Below are positions 44,447 through 54,036 of a stretch of DNA of 64,000 bases, piece after piece. Numbering within the stretch: the first letter of the stretch is position 1; every line of letters begins with the position of its first letter. A model generated the notes under the pieces. That model was given only the letters and a program-made list of their open reading frames with translations. It did no database searches and was not told the DNA's origin. The translations under genes and the position numbers were made by a program. Origin of the DNA: Streptomyces caniferus (GTDB lineage Bacteria > Actinomycetota > Actinomycetes > Streptomycetales > Streptomycetaceae); contig NZ_BLIN01000005.1 in the NCBI RefSeq assembly GCF_009811555.1, forward strand, positions 62,001 to 126,000, given 5' to 3'.

Positions 44447-47400
44447 TCAGCTCCCCTGCGGTGCGGATCCGTCGAGGGGACCGGAGAGGGAGAGGCGGCG
44501 CACCCCCGGGAGGTGGCCGTCGAGTTCGCCCGGCTCGAAGCGGCACATGCCCACCGCATGCCAGAACTCGCCCGCGATATCGCCCTCGTACTTGTAACCG
44601 CCCGACGGTGAGAGCGCGGCCCAGCCGCCCGGCACCCCGATCAGGGTGGCCTGCAGGGACGGCTCGCCCCGCTCGGGCACGGTCCACAGCCGGACCGTGC
44701 CGTCCTCGCCACCGCTGGCGAGCAGCGAACCGTCCGGGCTGAAGGCGGTCGAGAGGATCCGCCCCGTGTGTGCGGTCAGTTGGCCGGTCTCCTGCCCGTC
44801 GCGCGGATCCCACAGCCGTACGATCCGGTCGTCGCCGGCCGTGGCCAGCAACGGGCGGCTGGGGTGCGCGGCGGCGGTCCACAGCCGGCCGGAGTGCCCG
44901 CGGAGCCGGTGTTGCGGCCTGCCGTCGGCCCAGATGATCGCGTCACCGTCCCAGGACGCGCTGGCCAGCCAGGAGGCGCCGGGCCCGAAGGCCACGGTGT
45001 ACACACGGTCCCGGTGCGCGTCGAGTTCGAGGGTGAGGCGGCTGTCCTGGACGTCCCACATACGGACGTACCGGTCGTCGCAGCCGGTCGCCAGCCGCAG
45101 GCCGTCGGCGCTGAACGCGATCGACCGCACCCGGCCCCGGTGCTGGGCGAGCGTCGTCACATGGGTACCCGTGCTGCGGTACCACAGCCGCACCGTGTCG
45201 TCGTCGTTCGCGGTGGCGAGCAGCTCGCCGTCGCTGCTGAACGCCTCGGCCCACACATGGTCGGTCTCGGCGTCGATCGCCCGCTGGTACTCGCCCGTGG
45301 CGGCGTTCCACAGGTACACGTCGCCGTCGTTGCTGGAGGTGCCGAGGAGGGCTCCGCCGGCCCCGGTGGGGCTGAAGACGGCGGACACCAGGCGACCGCT
45401 GTGGCCGCTGAGTTCCCTGAGGCGGCGGCCGGTCGTGGGTTCCCACAGCCGTACGACGCCGTCGTTGCTGCTGGCCGCGAGGTACGAGCCGTCGGCGCTG
45501 AAGGCCAGGGTGCCGATCCGGCGGCCGTGGCCGCGCAGGATGCGCCGGCCCTGCCCGCTGGCGGTGTCCCACAGGCGGACCATGCCGTCGTTGCCGGCCG
45601 TCACCAGCAACGGTCCGGAGTCGGCGCCGCTGAGGCCGCCGCGCGGCCGGAACCGGCAGGTCCAGACGGATCCGCGGTGATCGGCGGGCTGCTGGCGCAA
45701 GGGGGACACCGACCAGCCGGCGGTGTCGCGGGGGCCTCGGCCGTCGGCCCCGGCGCCGTCCGCCTGCACCCGCCACAGCCGGACGGCGCCGTCGCTGTCG
45801 CCCGCCGCCAGCATCGTGCCGTCCGTGTCGAACACCACCTGGTAGACGGCGCCGCTGCCCCGGCCGGGCTGCCCGGCCGGGGCCCCGGTCACCGGGTCCC
45901 ACAGCCGTACCTGTCCGTCGGTGTCGCCGCTGGCCAGGAGGGTGCCGCTCGGGTGGAAGTCCAGGGTGTAGACGCGCCCGGTGTGGCCGGTGAACTCATG
46001 CCGCAGCCGTCCCGAGGCCACGTCCCAGACCCGGACGGTGCCGCCCTGCTCGCTTCCCCGGTCGCCCGTGGCCAGCAGGGTGCCGTCCGGGCTGAACTGC
46101 GTCCGGTTGCAGACGCCTTCGTGTCCGGGCAGTTCGGTGCACAGGCGGCCGGTGCGGGTGTCCCACAGCCGAACGCCCGCCGCCGCGTCGCCGGTGACCA
46201 GGGTGCGGCCGTCCGGGCTGAACACCGCGGTGTAGACGGGGGCCGTGTGCCCGAGCAGCTCGTGCCGCCGGGTGCCGGTGGCCACGTCCCAGAGGGTGAC
46301 GGTGCCCTCCGCGTCACCGGTGGCGAGCAGCGTGCCCTCCGTGTCGAGGGAGACCGGCCACACCCCGCTCGGGTGGATGTCCAGCCGGTGCAGGCAGGCG
46401 CCGGAGACGGCGTCCCACAGCCGTACGGTGCCGTCCGCCCCGCCCGTCGCGAGTATGTCCTGGCGGAACTTCACGGCGTAGACGCGGCCGACGTGGCCCT
46501 GGAGGGTGCGCAGGGCCGTGCCGGTGGCGGCGTCGCACACCAGGACGCCGCCGTCCTCGCTGCCCACGGCGAGCAGTTCACCGTCGGTGCTGTACGAGAC
46601 CGGCTCGGGCAGCCGGACGGACTGCATGCCGAAGCCGTAGGGGACGCCGACCGCGGAGGGCCGGAAACCCGCGTCGACGGGCATGCCGGGGGCGAAGGCG
46701 GCGGAGCGCAGCTCGGGGCGGCGCAGGGCCTCTTCGTCGGTGGTCGCGTCGATCAGCGCGGCGCGGTTCCAGCGGCTGCCCTCGGTCCGCACGCCGCGCA
46801 GCTTGGCGCGGATCAGGCGGGCCCGGCGCAGGTCGGCACCGCGCAGGTCGGCGCCGGTGAGGTCGGCGTCGTCCAGCCGCGCGCCGACCAGGCGGGCGTC
46901 GCGCAGCACGGCTCCGGAGAGGTTGGCACCGACCAGCTGGGTGTCGGTGAGGTCGGCGCGGGTGAGGTCGACGCCGGAGAAGTCGCGGTGCGAGAGGTCC
47001 TCGCCGGCGAGGGCGGCGCCGCGCAGGTCGGTGTGGGCGGGCACCCGGAGGCGGGCGAGGACCTTGACCGCGTTGGCGCGGGCTACCTCGTCGGCCTGCC
47101 CGCGCCGCCGTCCGGTGTCCTCGCCGTCCTCGTCCGGGCCGGCCAGGACGCTCTCGGCCCACTCCTGGCAGGTGCGGTGGTCGGCGAGGTCGCAGAGGAA
47201 CTCGACGGTGAGCTGGCTCAGCGGGCGGCGTGCCAGCAGCTCGTACTCGCCGCGGGCGAGCCGGGTCGCTGCCTCGCGGGCCACCAGCCACTCCACGATG
47301 GAGCTGTGGATGAACTGGAACAGCCCCTCGTCGCTGCGCACCAGCAGACTGCCGGAGCCGATCGCGTGGGCGGCCTCCCGCGCGGAGAGCCTGATGTCCG

Positions 47401-50400
47401 CCAGGCCCGTCAACGTGCCCGCCACATCGGTGAGTTCGTCGAGGCTCAGGGTGCTCTGGCCGCTGGACCACAGCCGCAGCGCGAGGGTGGTGACCGCGTC
47501 CCACCGCTGGTCCAGGTTCATCCCGGGGGCCGCGCCGACGCCGCCCTGCCCACGCTCCTCCTCGTACTGCAGCCAGGAGGTGAGCACCTCCTCGTACAGC
47601 CCGGCGGCGCTGAGGGCGCGCCCGGCACCGGCGACGGCGCGCAGCCGGTCGTGGTCGAGATCGGCGACGAAGCTGAGCAGCCGCGGGTTGCGGCAGAGCG
47701 CGAGCAGGTCGGGGATGCCTTCGAGGAGTCGCACCCGGCGGTCGGCGGCCTGGTCGTCGCCGTAGCGGTTGGCCAGGTAGGTGCGGATCTGCTGGGGCGT
47801 GAACTCCTGGAGGGCGAGGACGCGGCGCTGCGGGAGCAGTCCGACGCGCTCACCGAGGGCGGTGAGCACCTGAGCCTGGGATTTGAAGTGCTGGTTGCGG
47901 CTGCTGACGACGACCTTGGCGTTGTCCACGACGGCGTCGAGGAGGACTTGCAGCCGGTCGGTGGCCCGTTCGTAGCTGACCCGGTTCGCCAGCTCGTCGA
48001 AGCCGTCGAAGAGCAGGACGATCCGGCCCTGCTGGAACATGTAGCGGAAGGCGCGGAGGTTGACGGAGTCGACGCCGTGGTTCGCCAGGTGGGCGGCGAC
48101 CAGGCCGTCCAGCGAATACGCCCGGTCGAGGGTGTTCAGCTCGATGAACAGCGGTACGAGGTGCGGCATTTCCTCGGGGATGCGACGGGCGAGCTCGCGC
48201 AGCGCGAACGTCTTGCCGTGGCCGAAGTCCCCCAGGAGCAGCAGGAACCGGCCGTGGTCGGCCTCGAGCAGCCGCAGCATGTCGTCGACCAGCCCGTGGC
48301 GCTCCTCGCCGCCGGGGCGTTCGACCTCGCGGTAGCGCTGCGGGAGGTAGAGGTCGGGCCGGTAGCGCTGGTCGGTGCGCAGCCGCTCGGTCTGGGCGGT
48401 GACGTGGTCGCGCAGGTCCAGCAAGCCCTGGAACTCGGTGAAGCTGCGGATGCGGACGCCCCGGCGGCGGGCCCGCTCGCGCAGTTCGCGGGCCGGCGCG
48501 GGCCCGTCGTGGACGAGTTCGGCGTCGGGCTCGGTGTCGGAGGCGTGGACGTGGTCGAGGAAGGCGTCGATGTGCTCGACGGAGGGGGTGCCGTGGCACA
48601 CCCCCACCCGCTGTTGCCGGACGAAACCGGATTCGTTCCAGGTGACCAGGAGTTGCGGCGGGCTGCCGGCGATGCGCCGCAGTTGGGCGCCGTCGTGGCG
48701 GGTGCGGCAGACCTCGGCGACGCGGGCCACCAGTTCGTCGAGCGGGTCGTCGAGGGCGCGGGCCTCCAGCCCGGGCTCGGGGTCCGGTACGCCGGGCCCA
48801 GCCGTCTCCGGTGTGCCCTCCCCGGGCGGGCTGACCTCGGCACCGGGCTGCGGGCGCGGCGGTCCGAAGACACGCTGCGCACGTCGCCAGCCGGCCTCGA
48901 AGTGCTCCGGTTCCCCCTCGGGACGCTCCCGCCAGCGGGTCAGGCCGTCGCGGGTGATCCGCAGCAGTTGGTGCCGGGCGGGACCGGCCGCGCCGTAGAC
49001 GGGCAGCTCGCCCGAGGTGAGGGGAAGGGACGGCGTGGTGGTGGGCGCCGCGGTCGCGGAGCGCCGGTCTCCGGCGGGGCCGTGCAGCAGGAGGTGCAGC
49101 CGGGGCGCGGTGAGACGGGCGAGGGCGGCGGTGTCGCGCAGCGGGCCGGGGCCGTGCGCGGAGCCGGAGCGTCCGCCGTCCTCGACGACCGGGTGCCGCA
49201 GGGCGCCGAGGCGCAGCCAGCCCTCCTGCTCGTACGGGCGCAGGGCCTGGGCGAACCAGGCGGCCTGCTCGGGGCCGAGCCAGCCGTACTGGTCGTCGGG
49301 CCGGTGGCTGTACGCCATGGAGGAGTTGAGGCCCGCGATGACCGTGCGCAGTTCCGGCACGGGGAAGAGGCTCCAGGGCTGGTCGCTGTCGAAGACGACG
49401 TCGAGGCCCTGGTAGAGCTCGTGGAAGAGCCGGGCGTAGTGCCGCCACTTGGGCCAGTAGGGCGGCCTGGGCTGCATCTCGTCGGCTTCGCAGGTGTTGA
49501 AGTACGCGCGGCAGGCGGCCTGACTGACGTCCTGGCCGCCGGGCACCACGGCGAGGCGGTGGGGTTCGAGGCCGAGCAGGGATCGCAGGCCGGTGAGAAA
49601 GCTGAGCGCCTGATCGGTCTCGCGGGGGCTGCCCGACGCGGTGAGGTCGCCGGTGACGACGAGGAGGTCGGGGGCGGGGGCCCCGGCGTCGGTGAGCTCG
49701 ACGAGGTCGCCCCAGATGGCCGCCTGGAGTGCGGCCGGGTCCAGTCCCCGGCCGAAGGCGGGGCCCGCGAGGTGCAGCACGGTGACGGCCTCCCGGGCGT
49801 GCTGCGCTCCGGGCTCCTGGGGGTACTGCGGCGGGACGGCCGGGCGGCGGCGCCCTGCCCAGCCGGGGCGGCCGAGCGGCCTGCCGTCCCCGGACTGCGG
49901 CCGCGGGATCCCGGCCCGGGTGTCGGTTCCGGTGGCCGGTCCGCCGGGGTAGCCGGGGCGGCTGGTGGGCCGGGCCCGCCCGTCGAGGGCCTGGCCCACG
50001 CGGGTGAGCAGCATCTCGCGGGCGGCGGTGGTGTCGGTGACGCCGACCAGGTCGACGTAGGTGATGGTGGCGAGCAGGCCCTCGATGGGGATGTCCTCGA
50101 CCCGGACGGTCAGCAGTCGCCGTTCCGGGGCGTCGGGGTCGGCGCGCAACGCGGCCTGCCACTCCATACGTCCGTAACGGGAGCGTTCGTAGTTGCTGGA
50201 GAGCACCGCGATGACGGCAGCGGATTCGCTGACGCCGCGGTCCATGAAGTCCACGAAGTTGGTGCCCGGAACGAAGTCCCAGGCCTGGACGACCGTCCGA
50301 TAGCCCGCTTCCTCCAGCGTCCAGGCGATCCATGAGGCCCATCGCTCATCCGCCGGTGAATAGCTGATGAAGAAGTCCAATGGGCCGGTTTCCGGGCGGG

Positions 50401-50443
50401 TTTCCGGTTCTCCGAATTCCTGGCGAGCCACCATGTCCGCCAT
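44447..50443 (-). CDS. NLR-like protein: TIR, degenerate phosphoesterase, NACHT, pentapeptide, WD40
   Basis: A protein of about 1998 residues. Residues ~22-150 are a TIR domain (LDFFISYSPADERWASWIAW, and SSNYERSRYGRMEWQAAL with the candidate catalytic E94). Residues ~218-455 look like a calcineurin-type phosphoesterase, but most metal ligands are lost (HLAGPAFG, VPGGQDVS, LLHGPAG); only VVTGDLTASG is kept. An unnamed ~120-residue domain precedes a NACHT ATPase: Walker A LLGDFGHGKTF near 739, Walker B IVLLFDGFDELANR near 812. Pentapeptide repeats (~1134-1221) and about 15 WD40 repeats (~1281-1934) complete it. It fits a STAND-type sensor with a NAD-consuming TIR effector, possibly antiphage. 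ATG 50443 or 50434; neither has a strong ribosome site. Confidence 0.88.
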   Translation of the reverse strand: MADMVARQEFGEPETRPETGPLDFFISYSPADERWASWIAWTLEEAGYRTVVQAWDFVPGTNFVDFMDRGVSESAAVIAVLSSNYERSRYGRMEWQAALRADPDAPERRLLTVRVEDIPIEGLLATITYVDLVGVTDTTAAREMLLTRVGQALDGRARPTSRPGYPGGPATGTDTRAGIPRPQSGDGRPLGRPGWAGRRRPAVPPQYPQEPGAQHAREAVTVLHLAGPAFGRGLDPAALQAAIWGDLVELTDAGAPAPDLLVVTGDLTASGSPRETDQALSFLTGLRSLLGLEPHRLAVVPGGQDVSQAACRAYFNTCEADEMQPRPPYWPKWRHYARLFHELYQGLDVVFDSDQPWSLFPVPELRTVIAGLNSSMAYSHRPDDQYGWLGPEQAAWFAQALRPYEQEGWLRLGALRHPVVEDGGRSGSAHGPGPLRDTAALARLTAPRLHLLLHGPAGDRRSATAAPTTTPSLPLTSGELPVYGAAGPARHQLLRITRDGLTRWRERPEGEPEHFEAGWRRAQRVFGPPRPQPGAEVSPPGEGTPETAGPGVPDPEPGLEARALDDPLDELVARVAEVCRTRHDGAQLRRIAGSPPQLLVTWNESGFVRQQRVGVCHGTPSVEHIDAFLDHVHASDTEPDAELVHDGPAPARELRERARRRGVRIRSFTEFQGLLDLRDHVTAQTERLRTDQRYRPDLYLPQRYREVERPGGEERHGLVDDMLRLLEADHGRFLLLLGDFGHGKTFALRELARRIPEEMPHLVPLFIELNTLDRAYSLDGLVAAHLANHGVDSVNLRAFRYMFQQGRIVLLFDGFDELANRVSYERATDRLQVLLDAVVDNAKVVVSSRNQHFKSQAQVLTALGERVGLLPQRRVLALQEFTPQQIRTYLANRYGDDQAADRRVRLLEGIPDLLALCRNPRLLSFVADLDHDRLRAVAGAGRALSAAGLYEEVLTSWLQYEEERGQGGVGAAPGMNLDQRWDAVTTLALRLWSSGQSTLSLDELTDVAGTLTGLADIRLSAREAAHAIGSGSLLVRSDEGLFQFIHSSIVEWLVAREAATRLARGEYELLARRPLSQLTVEFLCDLADHRTCQEWAESVLAGPDEDGEDTGRRRGQADEVARANAVKVLARLRVPAHTDLRGAALAGEDLSHRDFSGVDLTRADLTDTQLVGANLSGAVLRDARLVGARLDDADLTGADLRGADLRRARLIRAKLRGVRTEGSRWNRAALIDATTDEEALRRPELRSAAFAPGMPVDAGFRPSAVGVPYGFGMQSVRLPEPVSYSTDGELLAVGSEDGGVLVCDAATGTALRTLQGHVGRVYAVKFRQDILATGGADGTVRLWDAVSGACLHRLDIHPSGVWPVSLDTEGTLLATGDAEGTVTLWDVATGTRRHELLGHTAPVYTAVFSPDGRTLVTGDAAAGVRLWDTRTGRLCTELPGHEGVCNRTQFSPDGTLLATGDRGSEQGGTVRVWDVASGRLRHEFTGHTGRVYTLDFHPSGTLLASGDTDGQVRLWDPVTGAPAGQPGRGSGAVYQVVFDTDGTMLAAGDSDGAVRLWRVQADGAGADGRGPRDTAGWSVSPLRQQPADHRGSVWTCRFRPRGGLSGADSGPLLVTAGNDGMVRLWDTASGQGRRILRGHGRRIGTLAFSADGSYLAASSNDGVVRLWEPTTGRRLRELSGHSGRLVSAVFSPTGAGGALLGTSSNDGDVYLWNAATGEYQRAIDAETDHVWAEAFSSDGELLATANDDDTVRLWYRSTGTHVTTLAQHRGRVRSIAFSADGLRLATGCDDRYVRMWDVQDSRLTLELDAHRDRVYTVAFGPGASWLASASWDGDAIIWADGRPQHRLRGHSGRLWTAAAHPSRPLLATAGDDRIVRLWDPRDGQETGQLTAHTGRILSTAFSPDGSLLASGGEDGTVRLWTVPERGEPSLQATLIGVPGGWAALSPSGGYKYEGDIAGEFWHAVGMCRFEPGELDGHLPGVRRLSLSGPLDGSAPQGS

Positions 50444-50464
50444 CCTATGATCCGTCGTCAACCG

Positions 50465-50474
50465 GCTGTACAGC
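50465..50474. promoter_or_regulatory. 10-bp palindrome between divergent genes
   Basis: GCTGTACAGC is a perfect palindrome midway between the NLR-like gene start and the transporter start (47 bases between them). It could be a shared operator. Confidence 0.4.
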
Positions 50475-50490
50475 GTTTACTCTTTTCCGT

Positions 50491-51681
50491 GTGCGCGCCA
50501 TACAACGCCTGCATCCACTGGACTGGCTGGCCGGAGGGCTGCTCGCCTGCGGTCTGCTGTGTCTGGCCACGGGCCTGCTTCCCACGGAGTCAGCCGGCCA
50601 GGCGATGATCCGGATCGGTCCTCTCCTCGCCTTCCTCGGCACGGTCATCGTGCTGGCCGAGCTCACCAGCGAGGCGGAGGTCTTCGACGTCGTCGCCTCG
50701 GGTGTGGCCCGCGCCGGGCGGGGCGGCTACGGACGGCTGTTCGTGCTGTGCGTGGCGTTCGCCTCGATCACCACGATCACCCTCAACCTCGACACCACGG
50801 CGGTTCTGCTGACCCCGGTGATGCTGGCGCTCGCGTCCCGGGTGGGCATCGCCACCGTGCCGTTGGCGATGACGACGGTGTGGCTGGCCAACACCGCCAG
50901 TGTGCTGCTGCCGGTGTCCAACCTCACGAACCTGCTGGCCGCGAACCGCGTGGCCCTGCGGCCCACGGAGATGGCCGCCACGATGTGGGCTCCCCAACTG
51001 GCCGCCATCGCCGTGACGATGGTCTGCCTGTGGGTGTTCTTCTGGCGCCGCGGCCGGCGCGGAGCGGAGGCCTACACTCCCCCGGCCCCGCACCGCCCCG
51101 GGGATCCGCTGCTGTTCCGGGTGTGCGCCGTGGTCTGTGCGGGATTCCTGCTGGCCATGCTGGTCGCCGATGTGCCGTTGTGGTCGGCGTCCGCGGTGGC
51201 TGCGGCCGTCGTGGTGGTGGCGTTCGCCGTCCGCCGCCGGGCCAGCCTGCGGCTCTCACTGGTGCCGTGGCGGCTGCTCGTCATGGTGCCGGGGCTGTTT
51301 CTGGTGGTGGAGGCGGTCAACGCCAACGGCCTGCACGAACTCCTGACCTCGGCGATCGGGTCCGACGGGGGCGCGCTCGGCATGTTCCGGGCCTCGGCGG
51401 TCGGCGCCGGCCTGTCCAACGTCCTCAACAACCTGCCCGTCTACCTGGCGGGCGAGTCGGCGGTTCCCCTCGGGAACCACCAGCAACTGCTGGCGCTGCT
51501 CATCGGTACCAACGTGGGCCCGGTGGTGACGCCGTGGGCGTCCCTGGCCACGCTGTTGTGGTTCGAACGCTGCCATGCACAGGGCGTACGGGTGCCGTTG
51601 CGGAGCTTCATGGCAACGGGCGCGGTGCTCGCCACGGGCGCGGTGGCGGCCTCGACAGCAGCGTTGGTGGCGACCAGGTGA
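50491..51681 (+). CDS. ArsB/NhaD-type (ion transporter superfamily) membrane protein
   Basis: A 396-residue membrane protein with about 11-12 hydrophobic helices. The motif NLDTTAVLLTPVMLAL and the second-half GLSNVLNNLPVYLAGE are those of the ion transporter superfamily (ArsB, NhaD, DASS/SLC13). The substrate may be arsenite, sodium or a dicarboxylate; no ars genes lie nearby. The start at GTG 50491 has no ribosome site and lies close to a possible promoter, so the message may be leaderless. It is divergent from the NLR-like gene, and I see no evidence that the two are functionally linked. Confidence 0.82.
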   Translation: MRAIQRLHPLDWLAGGLLACGLLCLATGLLPTESAGQAMIRIGPLLAFLGTVIVLAELTSEAEVFDVVASGVARAGRGGYGRLFVLCVAFASITTITLNLDTTAVLLTPVMLALASRVGIATVPLAMTTVWLANTASVLLPVSNLTNLLAANRVALRPTEMAATMWAPQLAAIAVTMVCLWVFFWRRGRRGAEAYTPPAPHRPGDPLLFRVCAVVCAGFLLAMLVADVPLWSASAVAAAVVVVAFAVRRRASLRLSLVPWRLLVMVPGLFLVVEAVNANGLHELLTSAIGSDGGALGMFRASAVGAGLSNVLNNLPVYLAGESAVPLGNHQQLLALLIGTNVGPVVTPWASLATLLWFERCHAQGVRVPLRSFMATGAVLATGAVAASTAALVATR

Positions 51682-51804
51682 GCGGGCGCAGCGGCGCGCT
51701 CCGGGGGACACGCTGAGGCCTCCCCGCACCCCGGGCCCGCGGCGCGCGGTCGGCCAACCGGCAGGTGGGACCCAGCCGTAGCGTGGCCACACCCGTGCCC
51801 GTCG

Positions 51805-52338
51805 TCATCGGACCTCCCCCTCCAGCACATCGCCGCGCCAGGCCGCGAGCCGGGCATCGAGCGGCCCCCGACCGTCCCACAGGTGCCGGATGACGGCGTC
51901 CCGTTCATGGGCCAGGACCGCCGCTTCCCACACGCACGGCGCAAGGCCCGACCGGCCGGGCCGCAGCCGGGCGGCCTCGCCGGTCGGACCGGCGAAGACG
52001 GCGAGGTCGGACATGTACCCCTCGATCCAGGTGTGGACGAGGACGTAGTCACCGTCGCCGCCGACGTGCACGAGCAGCACGGCGAGCCCGAGCGAACCCC
52101 GCAGCGACGCCGATGCCAGGTGACCTGCGGCGACGCGCAGCGCGGTCTGCAGATCCACGTCCGTCACGCGCCGACCCGGCGCCTCGATCGCATAGGGCTT
52201 CACCAGGTGCCCGGAAACCTCTCGGCCGCCCAGTGGCCGTACCGCGCGGGCGTGGTAGCCCTCGGCCGGCGCCAGCAACGCCTCCGGGTCCACAGCGGTC
52301 AAAGACGGGTCGAGCTGCGGCTCTCCGCGGTCGGTCAT
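51805..52338 (-). CDS. Hypothetical protein
   Basis: A 177-residue soluble protein. No signal or membrane segment is visible. The middle (TALRVAAGHLASASLRGSLG, then LAVLLVHVGGDGDYVLVHTW) suggests an alpha/beta domain, and IEGYMSDLAVFAGPTGEAAR follows. I do not recognise the family. Start ATG 52338 has no good ribosome site. It lies 95 bases downstream of the inositol-phosphatase-like gene on the same strand and may be its operon partner. Confidence 0.55.
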   Translation of the reverse strand: MTDRGEPQLDPSLTAVDPEALLAPAEGYHARAVRPLGGREVSGHLVKPYAIEAPGRRVTDVDLQTALRVAAGHLASASLRGSLGLAVLLVHVGGDGDYVLVHTWIEGYMSDLAVFAGPTGEAARLRPGRSGLAPCVWEAAVLAHERDAVIRHLWDGRGPLDARLAAWRGDVLEGEVR

Positions 52339-52433
52339 ACGACCATGATGCGCGCGGGCGCCATCCGCCCAACGGCGTGCGGCATGAGCCGGATCGGCCC
52401 AGGTCACGTAGTCGGCGCACGGGGCCCGAGGCC

Positions 52434-53366
52434 CTACCGCACGTGGTCCAGGGCCTCGCTCCGGCTGACGAGGTCGAGCAGGTACGGCATGTCCTGCGGC
52501 CGTCCGGCGACAAAGCTGCGGTCGATGTCCGGCCCGTCGATGGAGCCCTGGAAGACGCCACCGTCCAGGGCCCGGATCTCCAGCCCCGCCTCCGCCGCGA
52601 GCAGCGCACCGGCGGGGAAGTCGATGGCCTCGGCCCGGTAGCCGACGAAGCCGTCGATGTCGCCGCGGGCGAGCATCGACCAGGTCAGCAGTGGCGCCCA
52701 CAGCTGCAGCAGGCGGCGGGAGCGTACCTCCAGGGCCGACTTGAGGGTGCGCGCGGCCGGATCGTCGCGGGCGACGGCGTGCCCCTGGGTCCAGGCGAGC
52801 AGCGGCCCGGAGGCCGCGAGCGGGCCCGAGGGGCCGGTCATCCGCCCGTGCGGGCCGTACGCCCCGCAGCCGGTCAGGGCCGACCAGGTCCGGTCGGTGA
52901 CCGGATCATGGATGACGCCGACCACCGGCTCGTCGTCCACGCACAGGGCGACGCCGACGACGTAGGCGGGCAGGCCGATGACGACGTTGTTGCTCCCGTC
53001 GAGCGGGTCGACCAGCCACGTCCGGCGCGGCCCCGGCGCGGACCCGCCGTCGCCTTCCAGGGTTCCCGACTCCTCGGCGAGGATCCGGTCGTGGGGGTAG
53101 CGCTCGTGGATACGTTGTACGACGAGCCGCTCGGCCAGCAGATCGAGGTCGGTGACCACATCGCCCTCGTCGCCCTTCGGCTGGATGTCGTACTCGTCCT
53201 GGAAGCGCGCGCGCACCAACGCGCCGGCCTCCCGCACGGTGGCGACGGCGAGCTGCTGTTCGGCCGCGAAGGGCGCTGTCGCGAACGCCTCGGGCGCGAA
53301 CGGCCCTGTGCGGAAAGGCTCTTGAGCATCCTGCGGGCAGGCCGGCTCATTCGGGGTGTTGCCCAT
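52434..53366 (-). CDS. Inositol monophosphatase family protein (CysQ/IMPase-like)
   Basis: A 310-residue phosphatase of the lithium-sensitive IMPase superfamily. The metal-binding motifs are present: ILAEESG, WLVDPLDGSNNVVIG and AIDFPAGALLAAEAG. Substrates may be inositol phosphates, 3'-phosphoadenosine nucleotides or sugar phosphates. The first ~38 residues are a family-unlike extension. AGGAGG precedes ATG 53366. The start lies inside the last 20 bases of the cupin-like gene, so the two are translationally coupled, which suggests a joint function. Confidence 0.85.
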   Translation of the reverse strand: MGNTPNEPACPQDAQEPFRTGPFAPEAFATAPFAAEQQLAVATVREAGALVRARFQDEYDIQPKGDEGDVVTDLDLLAERLVVQRIHERYPHDRILAEESGTLEGDGGSAPGPRRTWLVDPLDGSNNVVIGLPAYVVGVALCVDDEPVVGVIHDPVTDRTWSALTGCGAYGPHGRMTGPSGPLAASGPLLAWTQGHAVARDDPAARTLKSALEVRSRRLLQLWAPLLTWSMLARGDIDGFVGYRAEAIDFPAGALLAAEAGLEIRALDGGVFQGSIDGPDIDRSFVAGRPQDMPYLLDLVSRSEALDHVR

Positions 53367-54036
53367 GGATCCTCCTGAGGGCGGAGCGCGCCGTCCGGGC
53401 GGTCTGTGCGGCGTCGCATGTCTGTCGTACCACCCGGTGCCCCGTGCCATCCACCGGTCCGAGGGAGAGGTCGGAGTGCCGGGGTAGTGAACGGCCGAGC
53501 ACGAGGGTGGCGGCCGTGCTCCCGCTCGGGACGACGGTGCTGTGGAACGCCCCGGCCGGGAGGCGGTACACCTGCCCGCGGGCGCTGGTCTGCTCGGGGC
53601 CCGGCTCACAGCGGACCAGGCGCGAAGTCGGCTGGATCTCGTCCACCCCGGAAGGACTGCTGTGCACCTGGAAGACACGGTGGGTGGGCTGCACGGGATC
53701 CTGGCACACCCGGGACCTCAGGTTCCCGACCTCGCCGTAGAGCACGAAGCTGGTCAGCTCCCAGCTGTGGCAGTGCACGGGTGAGGTGGTGAGCTCGACG
53801 CGGTCGCTCGTCCCGGGCTCGAAGACGTGCACACACACGCCTTCGTCCCCGTCGCGCAGCACCGGCAGGCAGAAGAAGCCGAGTGGGTGGTACACGGCGC
53901 GCAGTTCACGCCGCCCGGAGGTGACGTCCTCCAGCGCGGCGACGGCCGCACCGAAGAGGACAGCGGTCTCCCCACCCTGCCCGATGGTGCGTTCGAGCAT
54001 CCGATAGTCCATGGGACGTCGCCTGGGGCGGCTCAC
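53347..54036 (-). CDS. Cupin-like protein
   Basis: A 229-residue protein, mostly beta-strand. The segments TTSPVHCHSWELTSFVLYGE and YRLPAGAFHSTVVPSG have the His pair and glycine turn of a cupin metal site. The reaction is unknown; a dioxygenase or isomerase of the cupin fold is conceivable. Start GTG 54036 has GGGAGA upstream. Its end overlaps the inositol-phosphatase gene by 20 bases. The membrane protein gene upstream (54304-55293) is on the same strand but 267 bases away. Confidence 0.65.
   Translation of the reverse strand: MSRPRRRPMDYRMLERTIGQGGETAVLFGAAVAALEDVTSGRRELRAVYHPLGFFCLPVLRDGDEGVCVHVFEPGTSDRVELTTSPVHCHSWELTSFVLYGEVGNLRSRVCQDPVQPTHRVFQVHSSPSGVDEIQPTSRLVRCEPGPEQTSARGQVYRLPAGAFHSTVVPSGSTAATLVLGRSLPRHSDLSLGPVDGTGHRVVRQTCDAAQTARTARSALRRIHGQHPE

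Noticed and set aside
44768-50335. Very long plus-strand reading frame of 1855 codons
   Set aside because: It lies antisense to the NLR-like gene, whose minus-strand frame holds clear TIR, NACHT and WD40 motifs. The plus-strand product has no recognisable domains and arises from GC-rich third positions.
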